Assembly (NCBI RefSeq): GCF_017303295.1
Contig: NZ_JAFKOK010000007.1
Span: 62,001-126,000 of the forward strand
DNA length: 64,000 nt
Source of the DNA: Rhodobacter sp. NTK016B
Lineage (GTDB): Bacteria; Pseudomonadota; Alphaproteobacteria; Rhodobacterales; Rhodobacteraceae
Reading direction: 5' to 3'
Both the position numbers and the translations under genes were made by a program. Positions 31,249 through 39,801 of the stretch are shown here, piece after piece; the stretch's first letter is position 1, and every line of letters begins with the position of its first letter. A model generated the notes under the pieces. That model saw only the letters and a list, made by a program, of their open reading frames with translations. It did no database searches and was not told where the DNA came from.

Positions 31249-32018
31249 TCGTCGAAGATCGCGACGGCGCGCACCCAGCCGGCCGAGCCTTTCTCGACCT
31301 TCACTGGAAAGGCGCAGACGGTGTAGCCCGTGGCCGGCAGCGTTTCGAGATTGGACAGTTTTTCCATGTGGCAATAGGCGGCTTCGGCCCCGGCCTTGTG
31401 GCCTTCCCAGGCGAGCGCCTTGTTGCCGGTCTCGGCGATCTGGCGCTTTTGATGGACCAGCGGGGTGTCCCAGCTCCAGGCGTCGGTGCCGCAGACCCGC
31501 ATCCCGCGTTCGGTCATCCACAAGGTCGCCTCGCGTCCGATGCCGCAGCCCTTGGACAGGTAATCGTCATGGCCATAGCGCAACCCGGCCGAGGTATTTA
31601 CCAGCACGATATCGCCCGGTTGCAGGTCGTGGCCGATGCGTTTGAACTCGGCCTCGATTTCGGCGGCGGTGACCACATGGCCATCGGGCAGGGCGCGGAA
31701 ATCCAGCTTCACGCCCGGCCCCATGCACCAGTCCAGCGGCACCTCGTCGATGGTGATCGCTCGCTCGCCGTTATTCATCGTCGGGTGGTAATGCCACGGC
31801 GCGTCCAGATGCGTGCCGACATGCGTGGTGACTTCCAGCTCTTCCGAGGCCGGGCCCGCGCCGCCCAGCATTTCCGACGGCTCAATACCCAGCATCGCCG
31901 CGAAATCCGTCGCCCCGTGCGCGTGATCGAGATAACGGATCTTCGGGACCAGAGGCGGCGGGTCCGACTTGATGCCCGCCTTCAGCGTTACAGACAGATC
32001 GACAATACGACGCGGCAT
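31245..32018 (-). CDS. cyclase family protein (kynurenine formamidase-like)
   Basis: A 257-residue metal-dependent hydrolase of the cyclase/KynB family. The metal motif THVGTHLDAPWHYH matches HxGTHxDxPxH. The start at 32018 has GGGGGG seven bases upstream; ATG 32024 is too close to it. Family members hydrolyse N-formylkynurenine, isatin or related amide and lactam bonds. It is the first gene of a leftward two-gene unit, divergent from a LysR regulator gene that probably controls it. Confidence 0.87.
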   Translation of the reverse strand: MPRRIVDLSVTLKAGIKSDPPPLVPKIRYLDHAHGATDFAAMLGIEPSEMLGGAGPASEELEVTTHVGTHLDAPWHYHPTMNNGERAITIDEVPLDWCMGPGVKLDFRALPDGHVVTAAEIEAEFKRIGHDLQPGDIVLVNTSAGLRYGHDDYLSKGCGIGREATLWMTERGMRVCGTDAWSWDTPLVHQKRQIAETGNKALAWEGHKAGAEAAYCHMEKLSNLETLPATGYTVCAFPVKVEKGSAGWVRAVAIFDE

Positions 32019-32070
32019 GCTCATTCCCCCCGGCATCATTCTTTGCGGGGACCGTATTTTTCGGCTAGGC

Positions 32071-32085
32071 ATATGTCTAATGAAT
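32071..32085 (-). promoter_or_regulatory. LysR-type box between cyclase and LysR genes
   Basis: On the minus strand it reads ATTCATTAGACATAT, an AT-N11-AT (T-N11-A) motif. It is 14/15 identical to the site before the ABC operon (25833). It lies 53 bp from the cyclase start and 32 bp from the LysR start. Confidence 0.5.
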
Positions 32086-32117
32086 ACAGTCAATGACTTT
32101 CATAAGGCAGGTGCATA

Positions 32118-33059
32118 GTGCGTCTGAACCGTCTCGACATGAACCTGATCATCGCGCTTGAGGCGATCTTGCGGCTGCGCTCGGTCACGGCGGCTGCGGG
32201 TGAGCTGAACCTGACCCAGCCCGCCGTCAGTCAGGCGCTGCGCCGCCTGCGCGAGCATTTCGACGACCCCATCGTCAGCCTTGCCGGGCGGCGGATGCGC
32301 CCGACCGAGTTCGGCGAGCAATTGTTCGTCGCGGCCACGCAGCTTCTGAACGAGACACGCCATTTCTCGCAGATGCGCCCCGGCTTCGATCCGGCCTCGA
32401 CCGAGCGGAAGTTCTCGATCATCGCGTCGGATTTCGTTCTGAAGGTGCTCTTTGCGCCGCTTCTGCCGGTGCTGGCGCGCGAAGCGCCGGGCGTGACCCT
32501 GCAGATGGTGCCTATCGACGCGCCCTCGGACGCACGGTTCCAGCGTGGCGAGGTGGATTTCGCGGTGATCCCGGATCGCTTTCTGTATGACGGCCATCCC
32601 CACAGGTTGCTCTTCACCGACGATTTTGTCTGCGTCCTGAGCGAGGACCATCCCGACATCGCCGACAGCATGAGCGCCGAGACCTATCTGTCGCTGCGCC
32701 ATGTCATCACCGAGTTCGGCGGCACGTGGCGCGGCAGCCATTTCGAGCAATGGGCGCTCGATACCGCGATCGAGCTGAACGTCGCCTGCAGCGTGCCCAG
32801 CTTCGCGATGCTGGCCGATTGTCTGGTCGGCACGCCCTATGTGGCCACCATGCATCGCAGCCTGTGGAACAGCCTGCCGCCGGGAACGGGGTTGCGCGCG
32901 GTGCCGCATCCTTTGCCGGTCCCGCGGATTTCCGAGAACCTGCAATGGCACGAGATCCGGGAATTCGACAGCTCGGTCCGCTGGTTTCGCGACCTCGTGA
33001 TCCGCGTCGCGCGCGAGCAGTTTCCGGATACCGAAGCAGAGCCGGTCAGTGGGCCCTAG
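32118..33059 (+). CDS. LysR-family transcriptional regulator
   Basis: A 313-residue regulator of the NodD/NagR-like branch. The N-terminal winged helix-turn-helix is RSVTAAAGELNLTQPAVSQALRRLREHFDDP, with key helix TQPAVSQALRRL. The effector-binding domain follows from about residue 90. The GTG start at 32118 has AAGGCAGG upstream. It is divergent from the cyclase-amidohydrolase unit, the classic layout for LysR control. Its stop codon overlaps the stop of the convergent TolC-like gene in CTAG. Confidence 0.92.
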   Translation: MRLNRLDMNLIIALEAILRLRSVTAAAGELNLTQPAVSQALRRLREHFDDPIVSLAGRRMRPTEFGEQLFVAATQLLNETRHFSQMRPGFDPASTERKFSIIASDFVLKVLFAPLLPVLAREAPGVTLQMVPIDAPSDARFQRGEVDFAVIPDRFLYDGHPHRLLFTDDFVCVLSEDHPDIADSMSAETYLSLRHVITEFGGTWRGSHFEQWALDTAIELNVACSVPSFAMLADCLVGTPYVATMHRSLWNSLPPGTGLRAVPHPLPVPRISENLQWHEIREFDSSVRWFRDLVIRVAREQFPDTEAEPVSGP

Positions 33060-34516
33060 TTCGCGGCGCCCGCGATCTGCCCCGAGGCAAAGGCCAGAAG
33101 CGCTGCCGATGACCGCGCCGTGCGCTGCGCCTCGACGCGCGAGATCTGCGCGTCATAGAGCATCCGCAAAGCGGTATCGACCTCACCCACCGTGGCCAGC
33201 CCCCGTTCGGACATCGAACGCGCCGCGTCATAGGTCGTCTGCGCGGTCGACACCATCTCGCCCGCTGCGGCATTGGCGGCGAGCGAGGCGCGCAACGCCT
33301 CGTAGGCGGCGATAATCTCGCCTTCGGCCATGGCGCGCAGGTTCTCGGCCTCGGCCAGCGCGGCTTCGTGTCCCGCCTGCGCCTCGGCCAGTTGCAATTG
33401 CCGGGCATTGCCGTCCCAGATCGGGATCGAGACACCCAGATACAGGCCCGCGACCTGTTGCGACCGGTCGTAGCTGATGCCGCCCGCGCCGGTATCCAGC
33501 GCGCCCGACAACATCCGCCGTCCCAGCGTTGCCGAGGCGACGATGCGGGGCCGGAACGAAGCCTCGACCGCGTGCACATTCGCCTCGCTCGCGCGGGCAC
33601 GGGCGAAGGCGGCCTGCAGATCGGGGCGGCGTTGCAGCGCGTCATTGAGGAACGCATCGACCGCCTGAGGCGGACGTGACGGCAGGCGCAGGGTGCTGGA
33701 CAGATCCACGCGGATCGGCTGACGCGGCGACAGACCGCACAACGTGGCCAGCCGGACCGAGGCGGCGCTGGTTTCCGACCGTGCCCGCGTCAGGTCGAAC
33801 CGCGCCTGCGCCAGCACCTGCTCGGCCTGCGCCAGTTCGGTCACGGTGGCCAGCTGCTGGCCGCGCCGGGCGCGGGCCATCGAGGCGATCTCGTCAGCGG
33901 CGGCAAGGCGGCGGCGCTGGATATCCTCGCGCTGGATGGCGGCCTGAAGGTCGTAGAACGCCTGCGTCACATCGTGGATCAGCGTCTGATGCGCGCCGAT
34001 GAAATTGACGTTGCTGGCGAAAGACAACTCTTGCGCGCCCTCTCTGAGCGCCGAGCGCCGCCCGAAATCGAAAAGCAGCCATTGCACCGACAGGACCGCC
34101 GCATCGACCCCGGTGCCCGCCCGCACATCGCCGCCGGGCAGCACGCCCAGCGGGTCAGAGACCGGCGCGCTGTCCGAGGTATGGCGGCCCGCGAGGATCT
34201 CGGCGCTTAGCCGGGGCAGATAGGCCGCCTCCACCATTCCCACCGCCAGCGCCGCCTGCCGCGCGCGCAGCCACGCGGCGCGGGTGACGGGGTTGTTGGT
34301 CTGCGCGATGTCGATCAGCGTCGTCAGGTCATAGCGTTGTCCGGGCACCGGCGCGCGGCTGGCGGTGCCGCCGGGCACGCGGGCATCGGCGGCCAGCGTG
34401 AAGCCATTCATCCCCGCCATCGGCGCCGACGGATCGGCAGGCGCCAGCGCGGCGCTGTCGAGATTGGCGCAGGCAGCAAGCAGAACGAGCAGGGGAAGGG
34501 CGTTAGGCCGGGGCAT
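33056..34516 (-). CDS. TolC-type outer membrane efflux lipoprotein
   Basis: A 486-residue outer membrane efflux channel subunit. The lipobox LLAAC puts the lipidated cysteine at residue 16, as in OprM/NodT-type channels. Two OEP repeats with long helical and coiled-coil segments (AAADEIASMARARRGQQLATV; AEAQAGHEAALAEAENL) are separated by beta segments. It is the last gene of a four-gene operon with DUF1656, HlyD and FUSC proteins, and overlaps FUSC by 14 bases. It supplies the exit duct of that pump. Confidence 0.9.
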   Translation of the reverse strand: MPRPNALPLLVLLAACANLDSAALAPADPSAPMAGMNGFTLAADARVPGGTASRAPVPGQRYDLTTLIDIAQTNNPVTRAAWLRARQAALAVGMVEAAYLPRLSAEILAGRHTSDSAPVSDPLGVLPGGDVRAGTGVDAAVLSVQWLLFDFGRRSALREGAQELSFASNVNFIGAHQTLIHDVTQAFYDLQAAIQREDIQRRRLAAADEIASMARARRGQQLATVTELAQAEQVLAQARFDLTRARSETSAASVRLATLCGLSPRQPIRVDLSSTLRLPSRPPQAVDAFLNDALQRRPDLQAAFARARASEANVHAVEASFRPRIVASATLGRRMLSGALDTGAGGISYDRSQQVAGLYLGVSIPIWDGNARQLQLAEAQAGHEAALAEAENLRAMAEGEIIAAYEALRASLAANAAAGEMVSTAQTTYDAARSMSERGLATVGEVDTALRMLYDAQISRVEAQRTARSSAALLAFASGQIAGAAN

Positions 34517-36005
34517 GGCGGCTCCGATGCAGGAAGTCGTGATAGCGGGTTTCCGCAAGGGCGATGTCGGCCGAAAGATCGGCCTCGCGTTCGTACCGGG
34601 CCATGTCGGCCAGACGCCGGGCGCGGGCAAGGGGCGCGCGCAGCCGGGCCATTGCGCGACCGCTGTCGGGGGGCGGGGCTGTGGACAGAGCGGTATCCAT
34701 CTCGGCAATGGCGTCGCGCGCGTCGTCGCGGGCCGATTCCGGCCACAGCGCTGCGAACACGGCCCAGATCACCGCGCTGCCGAACAGGATGCCGATGATC
34801 CGGCTGGTCGCCGCCGAGATCCCCGAGGGCGGGCCGAAGCCGGACAGTACCACAAGGAAGTAACACAGCGCCAGTTGCCAGCCCGCATAGGCGATCCGCT
34901 CGCTGCCCAGCCCGATCCATGCGGCGATGAACGTAGGGGGCGCGAGCAGCAAGAGCAACCCGCCGATGTCATCCGCGCGCGGCATCAGCCAGAGCATAAC
35001 CGCCATGCCGATCGCGGCCCCGATCAGCGCGCCGGTAAAGCGCAGGACGATGCGGTGATGCGTCTCGCCCCGTGTCCCCAGCGCGACGTAGAAGCAGGTG
35101 ATCATCGCCGTGTGGATCTGGAACAGGCCGAAAGCGGTGTAGAATCCATAGGTGATCATCACCGCCGCCAGAACCTTGAGCGCGAACCTTACCGGGCGCG
35201 GATCGCTGAAGGCGCCGGGCAGCAGAAAGGGCTCGCGCTCGGGCGGTGGGGCGGCGCGGGTCGGGGCGGGGATCAGGCGGGCCTCGGCCAGCGCCAGCCG
35301 GTGATAGGCATCGTCCGCGCGCCGCAGAAGGCGGGCGGCCTCTTCGCCCCGCGCCTCGCCCAGCATCCGGGCGAATTTGCGGTATTCGTCGAGCGGATGC
35401 AGTCCTTCGTCCAGCAGCGCCTTCGCTTCTTCGCCATGCGGGTCCAGCAGCGCGTGATTGAGGGCCGCGATATGCTCTTCGGCGCGGGCGAGGGGGCGCG
35501 GCCCGGCCAGCGCCGACCAGAACGCCATCAGGCCCAGCGGCAGGACCAGCACCACCCAGATCCATTCGAAGGCGCGGTTGATGAGTTCGGGTTCGGGGAT
35601 CACATCGACCAGCGTCAGCATGAAAGCGAAGACGAAACCCGCTGTGCCCGCCAGCGGCCCCAGCTTGGACGCCTGCGACAGGAACATGCCGACAAAGGTA
35701 AATCCCCCCAGAGCGGCAAGGCGCAGCATCGGGTCTTCCAGCACGCCGCGCAGCAACAGCACCCCCAGCCCCACCGCCAGCGAGGCCGCCGCGATCAGCT
35801 TGATCGCGGTGAAGATCGTGTCGCCCGCATTGTCGCGAAACGCAAAGAAGATCAGGTAGCACGACAGCGCCGCCTCGGGCACTCGCAGGGCCATGGCCAG
35901 CGTCGTGGTGACCAGAACAAGCCCGGTGATGGTGAGCGCGTCGCGCATACGCCCCGGTTGCGGGGCCAGCTCGGCCAGCAGAGAGGGCGCGGCGAGCGGG
36001 GTCAT
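34503..36005 (-). CDS. FUSC-family inner membrane transporter (AaeB/MdtO-like)
   Basis: A 500-residue inner-membrane protein of the fusaric-acid-resistance/aromatic-acid exporter family. Two blocks of membrane segments (about 25-160 and 285-420) flank a cytoplasmic helical region. The second block contains the FUSC signature FYVALGTRGETHHRIVLRFTGALIGA (core RGETHHRIVLRFTGALIGA). With the HlyD adaptor, DUF1656 protein and TolC-like channel it should export small aromatic or heteroaromatic acids. Its placement in a catabolic region suggests relief from toxic substrates or intermediates. Confidence 0.9.
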   Translation of the reverse strand: MTPLAAPSLLAELAPQPGRMRDALTITGLVLVTTTLAMALRVPEAALSCYLIFFAFRDNAGDTIFTAIKLIAAASLAVGLGVLLLRGVLEDPMLRLAALGGFTFVGMFLSQASKLGPLAGTAGFVFAFMLTLVDVIPEPELINRAFEWIWVVLVLPLGLMAFWSALAGPRPLARAEEHIAALNHALLDPHGEEAKALLDEGLHPLDEYRKFARMLGEARGEEAARLLRRADDAYHRLALAEARLIPAPTRAAPPPEREPFLLPGAFSDPRPVRFALKVLAAVMITYGFYTAFGLFQIHTAMITCFYVALGTRGETHHRIVLRFTGALIGAAIGMAVMLWLMPRADDIGGLLLLLAPPTFIAAWIGLGSERIAYAGWQLALCYFLVVLSGFGPPSGISAATSRIIGILFGSAVIWAVFAALWPESARDDARDAIAEMDTALSTAPPPDSGRAMARLRAPLARARRLADMARYEREADLSADIALAETRYHDFLHRSRHAPA

Positions 36006-37042
36006 GGATGCCCGGCACTCTCGGTCTCAGGGCCAAGGATGCGCACCGAGGCCGACGCGCCCAGCCGCAACAGCCCTGCCGGCGCGTCGTCTAGCTCGAT
36101 TTCCACCGGGAAGCGCCGCGCGGCGCGCACCCAATCGAGCTTGTTGGCGACCAGCGGCAGGCCCAGAAGCTCGGCCTCGTCACTCGCGCGAACCCCCCAG
36201 CCGATGCCGGTCACATGCCCCTCAAGCGGTTGGTCGGGCGCGGCCAGCAGGAAGACGCGGACGCGGTCGCCCTCGGCGATCCGGCGCAGTTCGGTTTCGC
36301 GAAAAAGCGCGCTCACCCGCCATGCGCTGTCGTCGATCAGCGAAAAAAGCGGCGCGGCAGTGACGACGAATTCACCCTCGGTCAGTGTCAGCCCGGCGAT
36401 ATAGCCCGCGCGGGGCGCGAAGACTTCGGTGTTGCGGCGGTTGCGCTCGGCCAGCGCGACGGCGGCGCGGGCGCTGTCGACCTGCGCGCGGCGGGTATCG
36501 AGCGTGCCGACAAAGGCGTCGGTGCCGCTGGCATGGCTTTGCGCCTGTTCCAGCGTGACCTCGGCGTCGCGTACGGCGGTGCGGGCGCTGTCGACTTCCT
36601 GCGCGGTGACATAGCCCTGTTCCAGCAAGGGTTCGAGCCGCTCCAGCGTCTGCCGGGCCAGCGCCAGATTGGCCTCGGCCCGGTCGATCTGGCCCGAGGC
36701 GACATCGGCATTCGAGCGTTCGAGCGCGCGGTTGCCTTCACCCTGACGCAGTTCCGATTCGGCCGAGGCCAGCGCCGCCTGCGCTTGTGCGAGGGCGAGG
36801 TCATAGGCTTCGGGGTCGATGCGGAACAGAAGATCGCCCGCTTCGACATGCTGGTTGTTCTCGATTGCGACCTCGATCACCAGTCCCGGCACGATGGCCG
36901 AGATCTCGACCACGGGCGCGTCGATCGTCGCGGCATCGGTCGTCGGGTGGCTGTCGGATTGCGACCACGCCCAGCCGGCCAGAGCGATGGCGGCAAGCGC
37001 CAATACGGCCACGACGATCCGCAAGATTGCGCGCGTGTTCAT
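36002..37042 (-). CDS. HlyD-family periplasmic adaptor (AaeA/EmrA-like)
   Basis: Membrane fusion protein of 346 residues. One N-terminal membrane anchor (about residues 6-26) is followed by the biotinyl-lipoyl halves (VVEISAIVPGLVIEVAIENNQHVEAGDLLFRIDP, key part NQHVEAGDLLFRID; later APRAGYIAGL). A long alpha-helical hairpin rich in Ala/Glu/Arg separates them, and a beta-barrel domain closes the protein. It connects the FUSC pump with the outer membrane channel. ATGA overlaps with both neighbours show coupling. Confidence 0.92.
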   Translation of the reverse strand: MNTRAILRIVVAVLALAAIALAGWAWSQSDSHPTTDAATIDAPVVEISAIVPGLVIEVAIENNQHVEAGDLLFRIDPEAYDLALAQAQAALASAESELRQGEGNRALERSNADVASGQIDRAEANLALARQTLERLEPLLEQGYVTAQEVDSARTAVRDAEVTLEQAQSHASGTDAFVGTLDTRRAQVDSARAAVALAERNRRNTEVFAPRAGYIAGLTLTEGEFVVTAAPLFSLIDDSAWRVSALFRETELRRIAEGDRVRVFLLAAPDQPLEGHVTGIGWGVRASDEAELLGLPLVANKLDWVRAARRFPVEIELDDAPAGLLRLGASASVRILGPETESAGHP

Positions 37043-37257
37043 TGGTAGCCCCCGATCCACAGCACATAAAGCCCGACACCGGCAAGCACGGCGACCGAGA
37101 GGTGAAACACCGCCGGCGCGGGCAGATGCCGCGCAAGGCCGGTGACGATCAGCACTTCGCGCAGGATCAGGGCCAGAACAAGCCCCGCCAGAGCGGCGAA
37201 CAGCCAGACCGGGAAGGACGAGCCATAGATGACGATGACCGGGGATCTCGGGGTCAT
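37039..37257 (-). CDS. DUF1656 small membrane protein (AaeX-like)
   Basis: A 72-residue inner membrane protein with two hydrophobic segments, characteristic of DUF1656/AaeX. These proteins accompany FUSC-HlyD exporters and have no defined mechanism. The start at 37257 has GAGG just upstream. It is the first gene of the leftward operon DUF1656-HlyD-FUSC-TolC. The order matches E. coli aaeXAB, which is LysR-controlled there, with a TolC-type gene added. Confidence 0.88.
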   Translation of the reverse strand: MTPRSPVIVIYGSSFPVWLFAALAGLVLALILREVLIVTGLARHLPAPAVFHLSVAVLAGVGLYVLWIGGYQ

Positions 37258-37472
37258 GGGGCCTCGGGGGAATGGCGGGCACCGGGCCCGTGATGGGGCG
37301 ATTTTCGGCGCATCGCCGCGCGGCTGCAAGGCATTACGTTCCGGCAGGGGAATGCACGACGCGGCGTAGCGCGGGGGCAACGGGACCGGGGCCGGGCGCA
37401 GTTGCGGGACTTGCGTCATGGGGCGGGATAAGCGCGCCTGCATCGCTTTCGTCAATGCATGGAATTTAAACT

Positions 37473-37487
37473 ATCAATTAGACTGAT
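37473..37487 (+). promoter_or_regulatory. candidate LysR-type box before efflux operon
   Basis: ATCAATTAGACTGAT has AT-N11-AT form with ATCA/TGAT ends and shares 11 of 15 bases with the site at 32071-32085, including ATTAGAC. Confidence 0.35.
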
Positions 37488-37630
37488 GACATGTCGCCCC
37501 TTAGCGTGGCTCCGCGCGCAGGGGCCGTCAGGGCGGTCCCGGTTCAGCGTGCGCGGGGGAGGGACATGCCGCAGATTATCGGTGACCGGACCATGACGCG
37601 GGCCTCGGACGGGGCCTCGCGGCTGATCGC

Positions 37631-37654
37631 GGCGATCATTTTGGCGATCATTTT
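37631..37654 (+). repeat. tandem 12-bp repeat
   Basis: GGCGATCATTTT occurs twice without interruption, at 37631-37642 and 37643-37654. Confidence 0.7.
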
Positions 37655-37700
37655 AGGCGGTCGACAGGGCCGCGTCGCCCCAATCATTCACCATAAGAAC

Positions 37701-37727
37701 AAGCGGGCCGATGCGGACCCGCTTTTC
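37701..37727 (+). terminator. terminator-like hairpin upstream of TRAP gene
   Basis: AAGCGGG (37701-37707) pairs with CCCGCTT (37718-37724), with an extra CC/GG pairing inside, and is followed by TTT. It lies 79 bp before the TRAP start, where no gene ends, so attenuation or an RNA end is possible. Confidence 0.5.
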
Positions 37728-37802
37728 GCTGCCGGACGTCGCCTGATCGGGATGCGTAACGGCTGACGGGCGCGAGGATCGGCTCGGAGGGAGGAGCCTT
37801 GG

Positions 37803-39731
37803 ATGCAGAGCGAAACGAATAACCCCGAGCCTTTGGCACGGGCGATGGAGCAGATCACCGGCCTTGTGGCGGTGATCGCGGTGACGGGGATTCTGGCCGG
37901 GGCGGTCATCGTGGTCGGCGACGTGCTGGCGCGCTGGCTGTTCGGCACCGCCATCGTCGCCCTCAACGAAATCATGTCGAGCGTCTTTGCCGTCGCGGTG
38001 GCCGCGACGCTGCCTGCTGGGGCGGCACGCAGGGTCAATCTGCGCATCGACCTGCTGGGTGCGCAGACCGGGCCCCGGATGACTGCGTGGCTGACGCTGA
38101 TCGGCTCGCTGATGCTGGCGGGGTTCTTCGCTCTGCTGGCGTGGCGGCTGTCGGTGCTGGGGCTGCGCTATCATGTGCAGGGCCGCTCGACTTCGATCTG
38201 GAACTGGCCGCTGGCGCCCACCTATTTCGCGATGGCGGGGTTCATGGCGCTGGCGGGTCTGGTGCAATTGGTCAATGCCGCGCAGGATCTGCGCCGGGCG
38301 CTGAGCACCCGGCGTGGGGCAGGGACGCGCCCGGTCGTGATCGTGCTGGCCGTGGCCTTGGCGATCCTTGCAGGCGGCGGGCTGATCTGGGGCTGGACCG
38401 ATTTTACCGGGCTTTCCTCATGGGCCGGTGCCAATCCGGGGGCGGCGGTGGCTGCCGCGTTTGTCGTGCTGTGGCTCGGCGTGTTGCTGCAATTGCCGCT
38501 CGCCACAGTGACGGCGGCGATCGGGCTGGCGGGAACGATGCTGTATCTCGGCGGCGCGACGGCGGGGAATGTGTTTGCCGGGGACAGCGCCGATTTCCTG
38601 CGCGATCCGCAGGTGGCGACGCTGCCGCTGTTCCTGATCATGGGCGCCTTCGCGGTGGCTGCCGGTGTGTCGGATGACCTGTTCCGCGTGGCGCAGGCCT
38701 TTCTGGGCGGGGTGCGCGGCGGGCTGGCCTATGCCACCGTCGCGGGATGCGCGGGCTTCGGCGCGGTGAGCGGCAATTCGGTCGCGACCTCGGCCACGTT
38801 CGGGCGGCTGGCCTTGCCCGAGATGACGCGGCGCGGCTATGCACCCTCGCTCTCGACCGCGACGGTCGCGGCGGGGGGAACGCTGGGCGCGCTGGTGCCG
38901 CCCTCGGGGGTGATTATCCTGTTCGCGCTCTTGACCGAGGAATCCATCGCGGCCCTGTTCGTCGCGGCGATGATCCCGGCGCTCGTGGCGCTGCTTTTAT
39001 ACTTCGCGACGATCTGGCTGACGATCCGGCTGACCCCCGGTCTGGTCCCCCATGTCGAAACGGGTGCGCGCAGCGACCTGATCCCGGCGCTGATTGGCGC
39101 GTTTCCGGTGATCGTGCTGTTCGCCGTCGTGATCGGCGGGCTTTACGGCGGGGTGTTTACCGCGACCGAAAGCGCCGCGGTGGGCGCGGTGGGCGCGTTT
39201 CTGCTGGCGCTGGGGCGCGGTCGGCTGAACCGCCACGCCCTGCTGCGGGTGTTTTCCGAGACGACGGCCTCGACCGCGATGATCTACGCGCTGATCTTCG
39301 GCGCGCTGATCTTCTCGTTCTTCATCAATCTGGGCGGGACGCCGCAGATGGTCACCGATTGGATCGGCGGGCTCGACGCGCGACCGCTGGTCATTCTGGG
39401 CGTGCTCATCGTGTTTTACCTGCTGCTGGGCTCGGTCATGGACAGTTTCGCGGTGATGGTGATTACCGTGCCGGTGGTCACGCCGCTGGTGCTGGATCTG
39501 GGCTATGACATCCTGTTCTGGGGCGTGCTGATGCTGGTGGTGGTCGAAACCGGCATGATCACGCCGCCTTTCGGCATGAACCTGTTCGTTCTGAAAGCGC
39601 TGCAGAAGGATGTGAAACTGGCGACGGTGATGCGCGGCGTGGTGCCGTTCATTCTGGCCGATCTGGTGAAGATCGCGCTGCTGGTCGCGGTCCCGGCGTT
39701 GTCGCTGTGGTTGCCATCGACCATGAACTAA
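37803..39731 (+). CDS. TRAP transporter fused small and large permease (DctQM)
   Basis: A 642-residue natural fusion of the TRAP small (Q) and large (M) membrane subunits. Residues about 1-165 are the four-helix Q domain (ARWLFGTAIVALNEIMSS). The rest is the M domain, with VAGCAGFGAVSGNSVATSATFG, the GTLGALVPPSG motif and the C-terminal ETGMITPPFGMNLF. GGAGGGAGG precedes the ATG. The transporter imports an organic acid using the sodium gradient. Its binding protein is probably the convergent DctP gene at 39802-40821. Confidence 0.92.
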   Translation: MQSETNNPEPLARAMEQITGLVAVIAVTGILAGAVIVVGDVLARWLFGTAIVALNEIMSSVFAVAVAATLPAGAARRVNLRIDLLGAQTGPRMTAWLTLIGSLMLAGFFALLAWRLSVLGLRYHVQGRSTSIWNWPLAPTYFAMAGFMALAGLVQLVNAAQDLRRALSTRRGAGTRPVVIVLAVALAILAGGGLIWGWTDFTGLSSWAGANPGAAVAAAFVVLWLGVLLQLPLATVTAAIGLAGTMLYLGGATAGNVFAGDSADFLRDPQVATLPLFLIMGAFAVAAGVSDDLFRVAQAFLGGVRGGLAYATVAGCAGFGAVSGNSVATSATFGRLALPEMTRRGYAPSLSTATVAAGGTLGALVPPSGVIILFALLTEESIAALFVAAMIPALVALLLYFATIWLTIRLTPGLVPHVETGARSDLIPALIGAFPVIVLFAVVIGGLYGGVFTATESAAVGAVGAFLLALGRGRLNRHALLRVFSETTASTAMIYALIFGALIFSFFINLGGTPQMVTDWIGGLDARPLVILGVLIVFYLLLGSVMDSFAVMVITVPVVTPLVLDLGYDILFWGVLMLVVVETGMITPPFGMNLFVLKALQKDVKLATVMRGVVPFILADLVKIALLVAVPALSLWLPSTMN

Positions 39732-39756
39732 CACCAGGCCGGAGACCTGACACGAA

Positions 39757-39780
39757 AAAGGGCCCCGCGAGGGGCCCTTT
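39757..39780. terminator. bidirectional terminator between TRAP genes
   Basis: AAAGGGCCCC (39757-39766) pairs with GGGGCCCTTT (39771-39780) around GCGA. A and T runs outside fit termination of both convergent TRAP genes. Confidence 0.88.
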
Positions 39781-39801
39781 GCTGTTGCTCTGCCGAAGGG
39801 A

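Larger units (their letters stand above)
37258..37802. other. 545-bp regulatory region with repeat and hairpin
   Basis: This gap between the efflux operon (leftward) and the TRAP gene (rightward) has no convincing gene. It holds a LysR-type box at 37473-37487, a perfect tandem 12-mer at 37631-37654 and a terminator-like hairpin at 37701-37724. A 91-codon open frame from 37491 has no family features and runs through the hairpin. A short regulatory RNA or attenuated leader is possible. Confidence 0.45.

Noticed and set aside
30214-31521. Extending the amidohydrolase N-terminus to 31521
   Set aside because: The extension lies inside the cyclase gene in another frame; the ATG at 31248 in the ATGA overlap is the natural start.
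37491-37766. 91-codon frame before the TRAP gene
   Set aside because: It runs through the tandem repeat and the terminator-like hairpin, and the sequence is not protein-like.
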